Of a DNA stretch of 16,014 nucleotides, positions 1-6,174 are shown in pieces (positions within the stretch are counted from its first letter, which is position 1; the number at the start of each line of letters is the position of its first letter). The translations under genes were made by a program, and so were the position numbers. The notes below the pieces were generated by a model. That model did not search any database. It was not told the DNA's origin and worked only from the letters and a program-made list of their open reading frames with translations. The DNA is from an uncultured Ruaniaceae bacterium (GTDB lineage: Bacteria; Actinomycetota; Actinomycetes; Actinomycetales; Beutenbergiaceae): NCBI GenBank assembly GCA_947251855.1, contig CAMXUZ010000127.1, positions 1 through 16,014 on the forward strand. Reading direction: 5' to 3'.

Positions 1-1371
1 GATCGCGCGGGTATCGGGCGGATCGACGAACGGGAACTTCGCGATATCGCCGAGCCCGAGCGCGGTCATCTGCAGGATCACCGAGGCGAGGGAGGTGCGC
101 AGGATCTCCGGTTCGGTGAACTCCGGGCGGGAGTCGTAATCCTCCTCCTCGTACAGCCGGATCGCGATCCCGGGCGCCACCCGCCCACTGCGCCCCGCGC
201 GCTGGTTCGCGCTCGCCTGCGAGATCGGTTCGATCGGCAGGCGCTGCACCTTCGTGCGGTTGGAGTACCGCGAGATCCTCGCCGTGCCCGGGACGACGAC
301 GTAGCGGATCCCGGGCACCGTCAGCGACGTCTCCGCGACGTTCGTCGCGAGCACCACCCGCCGGGTCGTGTGGGGCTGGAACACCCGTTGCTGTTCCGCG
401 CTGGAGAGCCGGGCGTACAGGGGGAGCACTTCGACGGCGCTGGCCGCGTGGGCGCTCGCTCTCGCCTCTCCCGGGCGCAGGTAGCGGGGCCCGAGGTGGT
501 CGGCGAGCGCATCGGTGGCGTCGCGGATCTCGCGCTCTCCGGAACAGAAGACGAGTACGTCGCCGGGCCCTGCGGCGATGAGTTCATCCACGGCGAGACA
601 GATCGCCGTCGGCTGGTCGACGTCGTCCTCGCCGACCAGTGGCCGGTACCGGACCTCCACGGGGTAGGTGCGCCCGGAGACCTCGATGACCGGGGCGGGC
701 TGGCCGCCGGTGCCGAAGTGGGCGGCGAACTTTTCCGAGTCGATCGTCGCGGAGGTGATGATGACCTTGAGGTCGGGGCGTTTGGGCAGGAGCTGGCGCA
801 GGTAGCCCAGGAGGAAGTCGATGTTGAGGGAACGCTCGTGGGCCTCATCGACGATGATGACCTCATACCGGCGCAGGAGCGGGTCGCGCTGGATCTCGGC
901 GAGGAGGATCCCGTCGGTCATGAGTTTGACGAGGGTGGAATCGGAGACCTTGTCGGTGAACCGGATCTGGAAACCCACAGCCTGCCCGAGCGGCGTCTCG
1001 AGCTCCTCGGCGATGCGGGCGGAGACGGTGCGGGCGGCGAGCCGCCGCGGTTGGGTGTGGCCGATCGTGCCGTTAACGCCGTAGCCGAGTTCGAGGCAGA
1101 TCTTGGGCAGCTGGGTGGTCTTTCCCGATCCGGTCTCGCCGGAGACGATGACGACCTGGTGGTCACGGATCGCGTCAGCGATGTCGTCTCGGTGGGCGGA
1201 GACGGGCAGCTCTTCGGGGTAGGTGATCTCCGGGACGGCCTGCCGGCGGGTCTCGAGCACCTCGGCGCTGGGCGGGCGGTACCCGCGGGGTGGACGGCGA
1301 TTCCCGCGTTTTCGGCGTCCACCGGTCGCGCCCTGGGGGCGCCGGCGTGGAAGGGGAGACGCAGAATTCAC
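1..1371 (-). CDS. hrpA: ATP-dependent RNA helicase HrpA (DEAH box), N-terminal part; C-terminus runs off the left edge
   Basis: HrpA is a cytoplasmic DEAH-box RNA helicase of the DHX family, involved in mRNA processing and rescue of stalled ribosomes. Reading from a GTG at 1371, an open frame of 457 codons continues without a stop to base 1. After a basic, low-complexity first 45 residues come motif I GETGSGKT (about 78-85), TQPRR (motif Ia, about 106-110), DEAH (175-178, bases 838-849), TSAT (motif III, near 210) and QRAGRSGR (motif VI, near 380). The N-terminal sequence [14 protein letters not shown] followed by [17 protein letters not shown] is HrpA-like rather than HrpB-like. Full HrpA is roughly 1250-1300 residues, so the C-terminal two thirds lies outside. 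An in-frame stop at 1378-1380 limits the start; GTG 1371 has AGGA just upstream. It follows the TRIC gene by 11 nt, so the two are probably cotranscribed. Confidence 0.95.
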   Translation of the reverse strand, partial: MNSASPLPRRRPQGATGGRRKRGNRRPPRGYRPPSAEVLETRRQAVPEITYPEELPVSAHRDDIADAIRDHQVVIVSGETGSGKTTQLPKICLELGYGVNGTIGHTQPRRLAARTVSARIAEELETPLGQAVGFQIRFTDKVSDSTLVKLMTDGILLAEIQRDPLLRRYEVIIVDEAHERSLNIDFLLGYLRQLLPKRPDLKVIITSATIDSEKFAAHFGTGGQPAPVIEVSGRTYPVEVRYRPLVGEDDVDQPTAICLAVDELIAAGPGDVLVFCSGEREIRDATDALADHLGPRYLRPGEARASAHAASAVEVLPLYARLSSAEQQRVFQPHTTRRVVLATNVAETSLTVPGIRYVVVPGTARISRYSNRTKVQRLPIEPISQASANQRAGRSGRVAPGIAIRLYEEEDYDSRPEFTEPEILRTSLASVILQMTALGLGDIAKFPFVDPPDTRAI

Positions 1372-1382
1372 AGTTTCCTATC

Positions 1383-2069
1383 CTATTCGGATCGCCGCTG
1401 CCTCGGCCGTCTGGTCGAGCGGCGCAGGTTGGGTGGCTTGGGCCGGGGAGGTTTCCAACCCGCTCCGGGTGGGAGCATCCAGCCACGGTAACGGGCGATG
1501 AGCACGAGCGTCATTCCCACGAGGGTCGCGACGATCGAGCCGATCTGTGCGTGGTCGGCGAGCGAGAAGATCACCTGGGTGACGGCCGCGGCCATCGCGC
1601 CCGTGGCGTAGAGCGTGTTGCCGCCGAGGATGCCTGGGATCCGCCGGAGCACCACGTCGCGGGAGAACCCGCCGCCCACGGCCGTGATCATGCCCAGGAG
1701 CACTGCGGTGAGCGGGCTGAGGCCCACGGTGAGGGTCTTCTGCGCGCCCACGGTCGCCCAGAGGCCGATAGCGAGCGCATCGATCGGCGGGAAGACCCGG
1801 TCCCAGACCCGGCCCTCGATCCGGATGAGCAACGCGGTGCCCGCGCCGACGAGGGCAGTGATGAGGTAGGCGCTGTCGGTCATCGCCACGGGCGGACCGG
1901 CCTGCAGCAGCAGATCCCGGATGATCCCGCCGCCGAGGCCGGAAAGCACGGCGAGGACCGCGAACCCGATCGCGTCGAGTCGGTAGGAGCGTGCGAGGAC
2001 GCCCCCGAGGATCGCGTTGAAGAACACGCCCATGAGGTCGAGCAACCTCATGATCTCGTCTATACCCAC
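1383..2069 (-). CDS. TRIC-family (UPF0126, YadS/YicG-like) membrane channel protein
   Basis: This 228-residue protein is strongly hydrophobic and has the repeated glycine-rich signatures of the UPF0126/TRIC family: GLGGGIIRDLLL near residue 45 and AVGGGFSRDVVLRRIPGIL near residue 130, one in each internally repeated three-helix half. About seven membrane helices are expected. Prokaryotic TRIC proteins are homotrimeric cation channels in the cytoplasmic membrane; the substrate of this one cannot be read from sequence. The tail after residue 205 is proline- and arginine-rich and probably cytoplasmic. The start is GTG 2069, preceded by GGGGGAAGG about 8 nt upstream; an ATG at 2051 is possible but has a poorer ribosome site. 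It lies 11 nt upstream of hrpA and diverges from the riboswitch-controlled gdx. Confidence 0.9.
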   Translation of the reverse strand: MGIDEIMRLLDLMGVFFNAILGGVLARSYRLDAIGFAVLAVLSGLGGGIIRDLLLQAGPPVAMTDSAYLITALVGAGTALLIRIEGRVWDRVFPPIDALAIGLWATVGAQKTLTVGLSPLTAVLLGMITAVGGGFSRDVVLRRIPGILGGNTLYATGAMAAAVTQVIFSLADHAQIGSIVATLVGMTLVLIARYRGWMLPPGAGWKPPRPKPPNLRRSTRRPRQRRSE

Positions 2070-2148
2070 CGAATCGGCCTTCCCCCGCGCTCAACCGCAT
2101 TGCATCTTACGCCCTACGCAGCGCTCCTGCCGTGACTACGCCCACCAT

Positions 2149-2180
2149 TTGGCGCCAGCATGCGGTAAACCGGCTACAGT
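2149..2180 (+). promoter_or_regulatory. Possible promoter for the gdx riboswitch transcript
   Basis: TTGGCG (2149-2154) and TACAGT (2175-2180) resemble -35 and -10 boxes and would start transcription near 2187, just before the riboswitch at 2204. The spacing is 20 nt, longer than the ideal 17-18, so only the -10 element is moderately convincing. Confidence 0.35.
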
Positions 2181-2203
2181 GTAGGTCCGGAGTCAACACC
2201 TCC

Positions 2204-2244
2204 CCGGACGAGGCTGCCGTACCCGGTTCGCGACAAGACGGCAG
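2204..2244 (+). promoter_or_regulatory. Guanidine-III riboswitch (ykkC-III, mini-pseudoknot)
   Basis: The segment matches the compact guanidine-III class almost base for base. It has CCGGACGAGG (2204-2213), a CTGCCGT arm (2214-2220), ACCCGG (2221-2226), a short linker, GACAAG (2232-2237) and the closing ACGGCAG (2238-2244). Helix P1 pairs CCGG 2204-2207 with CCGG 2223-2226. Helix P2 pairs CTGCCGT 2214-2220 with ACGGCAG 2238-2244, giving an H-type pseudoknot. The class is known to bind free guanidinium and switch on downstream export or detoxification genes in actinobacteria. The Shine-Dalgarno GGAGGA at 2247-2252 starts two bases after P2, so control of ribosome access is the likely mechanism; that is inferred. 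The SMR exporter gene follows directly. Confidence 0.93.
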
Positions 2245-2257
2245 ATGGAGGACTCAC

Positions 2258-2572
2258 GTGGCGTGGACCGTTTTGATTCTTTCTGGAGCTTTCGAAGCCG
2301 TTTGGGCGACCGCACTCGGCAGATCTGATGGGCTCAGCCGGCTGTGGCCCACCGTGGTCTTCTTCGCAGCACTCGCGGTGAGCATGGGCGGGCTCGCGTG
2401 GGCGATGAAGTACCTGCCCACGGGAACCTCCTACGCCGTGTGGGTGGGCGTGGGCGCGAGCATCGCGGTGATCTACTCGATGGCCACCGGCGCCGAGAGC
2501 GTTACCCTGGCGAAGATCCTGCTAATCATGGGCCTCATCGGCTGCATCGTCGGGCTCAAGGTCGTGAGCTAG
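2258..2572 (+). CDS. gdx: SMR-family guanidinium exporter (Gdx/SugE type)
   Basis: This 104-residue protein has four membrane helices and the length of a small multidrug resistance subunit, which works as a dual-topology dimer in the cytoplasmic membrane exchanging substrate for protons. The essential glutamate is E13, in SGAFEAVW; other SMR signatures are the LWPT stretch after helix 1 and the GTSYAVWVGVGA segment of helix 3. Gdx proteins export guanidinium rather than bulky drugs, and the guanidine-III riboswitch immediately upstream makes that assignment much stronger than sequence alone. The start is GTG 2258, because GGAGGA lies five bases upstream and the first helix begins there. An in-frame extension back to 2132 would run through the riboswitch and is not credible. 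The stop shares the bases CTAG with the stop of the convergent aspartase gene. Confidence 0.92.
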   Translation: MAWTVLILSGAFEAVWATALGRSDGLSRLWPTVVFFAALAVSMGGLAWAMKYLPTGTSYAVWVGVGASIAVIYSMATGAESVTLAKILLIMGLIGCIVGLKVVS

Positions 2573-3988
2573 TTCCCGTGCGGGTTGACGAGCTTGGATG
2601 GCTCTAGTTCAGCCCGCAGAACGCTCTCTTCGACGAGGCCCTCGCGAAGCACGAGGTCGACGATCGATGCCCCCGTCGCGACCGCTTCCTTCGCGAGTTT
2701 CGCCGCGTTGGAGTACCCGATGAGCGGGGAGAGCACCGTGGCCAGCCCGGCCGAGCGGTGCACCCGCTCCTCGAGCGCGTCGCTGTCAGCGGTGATCCCG
2801 TACACGCACCGGTCCGCGAGCACCCGCACCGCGTTGGTGAGTTCGGTGATGGATTCGTACAACTTCACGAAGATCACCGGTTCGAAGGCGTTGAGCTGCA
2901 GCTGCCCGCCTTCGGCCGCCATCGTGATCGTGAGGTCGTTGCCAGCGACGACGAAGGCCACTTGGCTCACCACTTCGGGGATCACCGGGTTGACTTTGCC
3001 CGGCATGATGGAGGAGCCGGCCTGCATCGCGGGAAGTTGAATGTCGCCGAAGCCCGCCTGCGGCCCCGAGCTCAGCAGCCGCAGGTCGTTGCTGATCTTC
3101 GAGAGTTTCATCGCGGTGCGCTTGAGCGCCCCCGGAGATCGTGACGAACCCGCCGGTGTCCTGGGTCGCGTCCATGAGGTTCGAGGCGGTGTACACCGGC
3201 AGTCCGGTGACCTCGGCGAGGTGCTGGCGGGCGAGGGCGGTGTAGCCGCGGACCGTGTTGAGCTCGGTGCCGATCGCGGTACCGCCGAGGTTCACCTCGA
3301 GCAGGTTCTCCCGCACTTCCCGCAGGAGTTCGAGGTCGGCTTCCACCGCGTGGGCGTAGGAGCCGAACGAAAGCCCGAGCGTCATCGGCACCGCGTCCTG
3401 CATCTGCGTGCGGCCCATCGTGATGACGTCAGCGAACTCCGCCGATTTCTCCCGCAGCGTGTCTGCGAGGTGCGCGAGCGCCTCGAGCAGGCCGCCCAGG
3501 GTTCGGTACAGCGCGATCCGCAGAGCCGAGGGGTAGACGTCGTTCGTTGACTGGCCGCGGTTGACGTGGTCGATCGGGTGCACCTTGGCGTACTCCCCGC
3601 GCGGGAGGCCGAGGATTTCCAGCGCCCGGTTGGCGAGTACTTCGTTGGCGTTCATGTTCGACGACGTACCAGCGCCGCCCTGGATGACGTCGACGACGAA
3701 CTCTGAGTGGAGCTCCCCACCCGCGACATCGGTTGCCGCCGCGACGATCGCCTCGGCCACGTCGCTCGGGATCGCGCCGAGCTCCCCGTTCGCCTTCGCA
3801 GCGGCCTGTTTCACTTCCGCGAGCGCGGTGACGAGTTCGGGGATCTCGCCGATCGTGCGCCCCGTGATGGGGAAATTCGCAACAGCGCGAGCGGTGTGGG
3901 CGCCGTAGTAGACGTCGGCTGGGAGTTCGACGGGGCCCAGCGAATCATTCTCGGAACGGGTGGCGGTCAGTTGTGAAGCAGAAGTCAT
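2569..3988 (-). pseudogene. aspA: Aspartate ammonia-lyase, interrupted by a single-base frameshift
   Basis: Aspartase converts L-aspartate reversibly to fumarate and ammonia; it is a cytoplasmic homotetramer of the fumarase/aspartase superfamily. The N-terminal part (3988 to about 3134) carries GGAGTSSNMNANEVLANRALE, HVNRGQSTNDVYP and GRTQMQDAVPMTLG. The C-terminal part (about 3128 to 2569) carries the signature and catalytic loop GSSIMPGKVNP (bases about 2986-3018). GGAGTS and NANEV favour aspartase over fumarase. Frame is lost at a run of five C (3129-3133; G on the coding strand). Removing one base restores VTISGALKRTAMKLSKISNDL and a 472-residue protein of normal length. Both halves look otherwise intact, so this is a very recent mutation or a base-calling error. 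ATG 3988 is preferred (GAGAA five bases upstream); a TTG at 4012 is an alternative. Confidence 0.88.
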
Positions 3989-4011
3989 ATTAGTTCTCAA
4001 ATTGGAGGTCA

Positions 4012-4025
4012 AGGGGGCTCCCCCT
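4012..4025. repeat. Short inverted repeat in the aspA leader
   Basis: AGGGGG (4012-4017) and CCCCCT (4020-4025) are perfect complements around two bases. It lies 24 bases upstream of the preferred aspA ATG and could fold in the leader RNA. No U-tract follows, so it is not a convincing terminator. Confidence 0.4.
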
Positions 4026-4099
4026 GGGAGTCCAATAGACCATCTTCACCTAAAGCTGAGGCAAATGTGTAATCTGTCCACAGCTTGGTCGCCGCCGGA

Positions 4100-5143
4100 T
4101 TATTCGCTGATGATCGATGCCACGAGGTCGGATTCCACCTCTCGGACGTGCCCGTGCCGCCATCGGGGAGAGTTGTCCTTGTCGACGAGAACCGCGCGGA
4201 CGCCCTCGAGGAAATCCGAGTCTTGTGTGAATTTCTGCGCTATCCGCAGGTCCTGCGCAAGCACTGCGTCAAGGTCGGGCAAAGTTGCCGCGCGCCGGAG
4301 CGCGGCGAGCGTCACCGCCACGGATAGCGGCGATCGGGAGGCGATCAGTTCTCCCGCCGCTCGCGCCTCGGGGTCCTCATGCGTGGTCAATCTCTCAATA
4401 ATTTCTGCTGCGTCGTCGCTCGCGTAGCACTCGGCGATCCATGCACTCCCCGCGAGCGCGCCCACGGGCTGCTCATCCGCGCCCGCTGCCCCGAGCGCGC
4501 GTTCACGGTCGCGCGCCGCATCGACGGCGTTCGCGTCTTGCGGGGTGTTTCGGAGCGCCTCCAGCAGGTCCTCCCAGCGGTCGGGTTCGATGACGGCGTC
4601 GGCGAACCCGGCGAGTACGGCGTCGCCGCCGGGCACCGGTGCTCCCGTGAGCGCCATGTGCGTGCCGAGTTCTCCGGGGGCGCGGGAGAGCGTGAACATC
4701 GTGCCGACGTCAGGAAATAGCCCGATGCCGGTTTCTGGCATCGCGAGGCGGGTGCGTGGAGTGGTGACGCGGATCGAGCCGTAGGTGGAGATGCCGACCC
4801 CGCCGCCCATGACGACTCCGTCCATGAATGCCGCGTAGGGCTTCTGCAGCGCTGCGATTTGGGAGTTCATCGCATATTCATTGCGCCAGAACGCTGCTGC
4901 CGCTTCCGCTCCCCGCTCGAGGATCTCCGCGCGGAGCGCGCGCACGTCGGCCCCCGAGCATAAGCCGCGCTCGCCGGCACCATCGATGGCAATAGCGGCG
5001 ATTGCCGGATCGGCGCTGAAATCGTCCAAGGCGACTCGAACGATGTCGATCATCGCCGACGTCAACGCGTTGATGGCGCGCGGGCGGTTGAGGCGGATGC
5101 GGCCTATCGGGCCGTCGGTCCAGATAAGGGCTTCATCGTCCAT
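4100..5143 (-). CDS. 3-hydroxyisobutyryl-CoA hydrolase-like protein (enoyl-CoA hydratase/isomerase family)
   Basis: The 347-residue protein has the crotonase fold with a C-terminal extension, the size and layout of 3-hydroxyisobutyryl-CoA hydrolases of valine breakdown. Visible marks are GRIRLNRPRAINALT (14-28), the oxyanion-hole segments LCSGADVRAL (61-70) and VMGGGVGIS (111-119), WRNEYAMN (86-93), and MPETGIGLFPDVG (135-147). Glu137 and Asp145 correspond to the catalytic pair of the human enzyme. The family ending FLEGVRAVLVDKDNSPRW is present. The hydrolase thus looks active, though some relatives act on other acyl-CoAs and no other valine-pathway gene is in view. I chose ATG 5143, with AGGAGG upstream and family-typical N-terminal length. 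An in-frame ATG at 5206 also has AGGAG before it and would add 21 residues. It lies 94 bp after yigZ on the same strand. Confidence 0.88.
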   Translation of the reverse strand: MDDEALIWTDGPIGRIRLNRPRAINALTSAMIDIVRVALDDFSADPAIAAIAIDGAGERGLCSGADVRALRAEILERGAEAAAAFWRNEYAMNSQIAALQKPYAAFMDGVVMGGGVGISTYGSIRVTTPRTRLAMPETGIGLFPDVGTMFTLSRAPGELGTHMALTGAPVPGGDAVLAGFADAVIEPDRWEDLLEALRNTPQDANAVDAARDRERALGAAGADEQPVGALAGSAWIAECYASDDAAEIIERLTTHEDPEARAAGELIASRSPLSVAVTLAALRRAATLPDLDAVLAQDLRIAQKFTQDSDFLEGVRAVLVDKDNSPRWRHGHVREVESDLVASIISE

Positions 5144-5237
5144 AGCGCCATCCTCCTGCACACCTGCGCTATCACCGAGTCGGCCGGAGATTTTGAAATG
5201 GCCCATCTCGGCTCCTGAGACCGGGCGGCGCCGGCGG

Positions 5238-5852
5238 CTAGGAAAGATCCACCCAGGAGGTGCCCATTATCCGAGCCGTCGCCGCGCCCGCGGTGAGTTC
5301 CGCGACCTGGGGCTCGATCCGGTCCGGGTCGTAGGTGCCGAGGCGGAAGGTGACCTCCGCTGCGTATCGGGTATCGAGGACGGCGATCCCCTGCGCGCGC
5401 ACGTCCGCTTCGAACCTCCCGGCAACATCGTGGCCGAGGGTCACTTCGACTTCCGTGAGTAGGTGGCGCTCGATGATCGTCGTCTCGTCGAGCGCGGCTC
5501 GCACCGCATCGGAATACGCGCGAACGAGTCCGCCGGCCCCGAGGAGGGTGCCGCCGAACCAGCGGGTCACCACCGCGACGAGGTCGCTCACCTCCGCGCC
5601 CCGGAGAACCTCGAGCATGGGCGCACCCGCTGTTCCCGCGGGTTCACCATCGTCGGAGGAGCGCTGCACCTCCTGGCCGGCGCCGAGGAGGAAGGCCGAG
5701 CAGTGGTGGCGCGCGTCCCAGTACTTACTCCGTGCCCCGGCGACCACTTCGCGTGCCGCCTCCTCAGACTCCACCCGGGTCAGTTCGCCGAGGAACCGGG
5801 ATCGCTTGATCTCTAACTCCGCGGAAGCAGGGGCGGCGATGGTCCGGTACAT
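5238..5852 (-). CDS. yigZ: YigZ/IMPACT family protein (UPF0029 plus DUF1949)
   Basis: This 204-residue protein carries the IMPACT domain signature SDDGEPAGTAGAPML near residues 66-80, followed by VVTRWFGGTLLGAGGLVRAYSDA, which is highly conserved in bacterial YigZ proteins. The C-terminal part corresponds to the DUF1949 ferredoxin-like domain. Length is normal for the family. Eukaryotic IMPACT interferes with Gcn2 activation and bacterial members are thought to bind RNA or ribosomes, but the bacterial role is not settled. Two ATGs lie two codons apart (5858 and 5852). GGAGG is one base from the first and seven from the second, so 5852 is preferred. It is followed on the same strand by the hydrolase-like gene, and the two may share a transcript. 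Confidence 0.93.
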   Translation of the reverse strand: MYRTIAAPASAELEIKRSRFLGELTRVESEEAAREVVAGARSKYWDARHHCSAFLLGAGQEVQRSSDDGEPAGTAGAPMLEVLRGAEVSDLVAVVTRWFGGTLLGAGGLVRAYSDAVRAALDETTIIERHLLTEVEVTLGHDVAGRFEADVRAQGIAVLDTRYAAEVTFRLGTYDPDRIEPQVAELTAGAATARIMGTSWVDLS

Positions 5853-5858
5853 GCTCAT

Positions 5859-6108
5859 GCCTCCATTGTGTCAGCGCTCGAAAGTTGGTTCTTCTAGTCC
5901 GGAAGGGGAAGTACGTTTCGCTCATCGGGCTGATTGTCCAAGGATTCGTCGAAAGCCTCGACCGTTGACTACTGGGCCGGGACTGCTCGCCCCTCCGAGG
6001 ATCGCGGCGAGGGGAGGGGAGTTCTGGGCTCACCCGGCGGTTGAAGAGGAGGTGGCGAGCGCGTCCCGAATCTCGCGCTGCCTGGTTAGTAGCGCACGGA
6101 CAATAGAA
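5859..6108. other. Noncoding stretch between yigZ and the surface-protein terminator
   Basis: No open frame here has family resemblance or a ribosome site. The longest (minus, up to 6126) is arginine- and proline-rich, overlaps yigZ in another frame and looks like chance. The part next to yigZ should hold its promoter; TTGGAC on the minus strand near 5943 is the only -35-like element I see and no good -10 accompanies it. No tRNA or repeated element was recognised. Confidence 0.5.
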
Positions 6109-6146
6109 GACGGGGGTCCGTATCATTCTAGATACGGACCCCCGTC
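6109..6146 (-). terminator. Strong hairpin terminator of the surface-protein gene
   Basis: GACGGGGGTCCGTATC (6109-6124) and its exact complement (6131-6146) form a perfect 16-bp stem with a six-base loop ATTCTA. It begins 28 bases after the surface-protein stop. On the minus strand it is followed by TTCTATTG, a weak U-rich tail, as often seen in actinobacterial terminators. An outer TAGAAG/CTTCTA match (6104-6109 and 6153-6158) could extend the structure. Confidence 0.85.
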
Positions 6147-6174
6147 GCGTAGCTTCTAGCGTCCCGAGAGACGG

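Noticed and set aside
370..1491. Long plus-strand open frame (373 codons) opposite hrpA
   Set aside because: It is antisense to a frame carrying every DEAH-helicase motif. Long shadow frames are expected in GC-rich DNA, and it has no family resemblance.
1290..2135. Plus-strand open frame opposite the TRIC gene
   Set aside because: Its product is rich in Asp, Glu, Arg and His without domains, while the minus strand encodes a clear TRIC protein.
2132..2257. N-terminal extension of the SMR protein
   Set aside because: It would translate through the riboswitch and adds residues unlike any SMR protein; the GTG at 2258 has an ideal ribosome site.
4066..4082. CRP/GlxR-like palindrome TGTG-N9-CACA upstream of aspA
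   Set aside because: The spacing is one base longer than the TGTGA-N6-TCACA type and the fifth positions do not match; it is likely to be chance.
4545..4784. Plus-strand open frames opposite the hydrolase-like, STAND and nuclease genes
   Set aside because: All lie antisense to genes with clear catalytic motifs and show no recognisable domain.
5764..6126. Minus-strand open frame between yigZ and the terminator
   Set aside because: Its composition is arginine/proline-rich, there is no ribosome site, it overlaps yigZ in another frame, and it begins inside the terminator stem.
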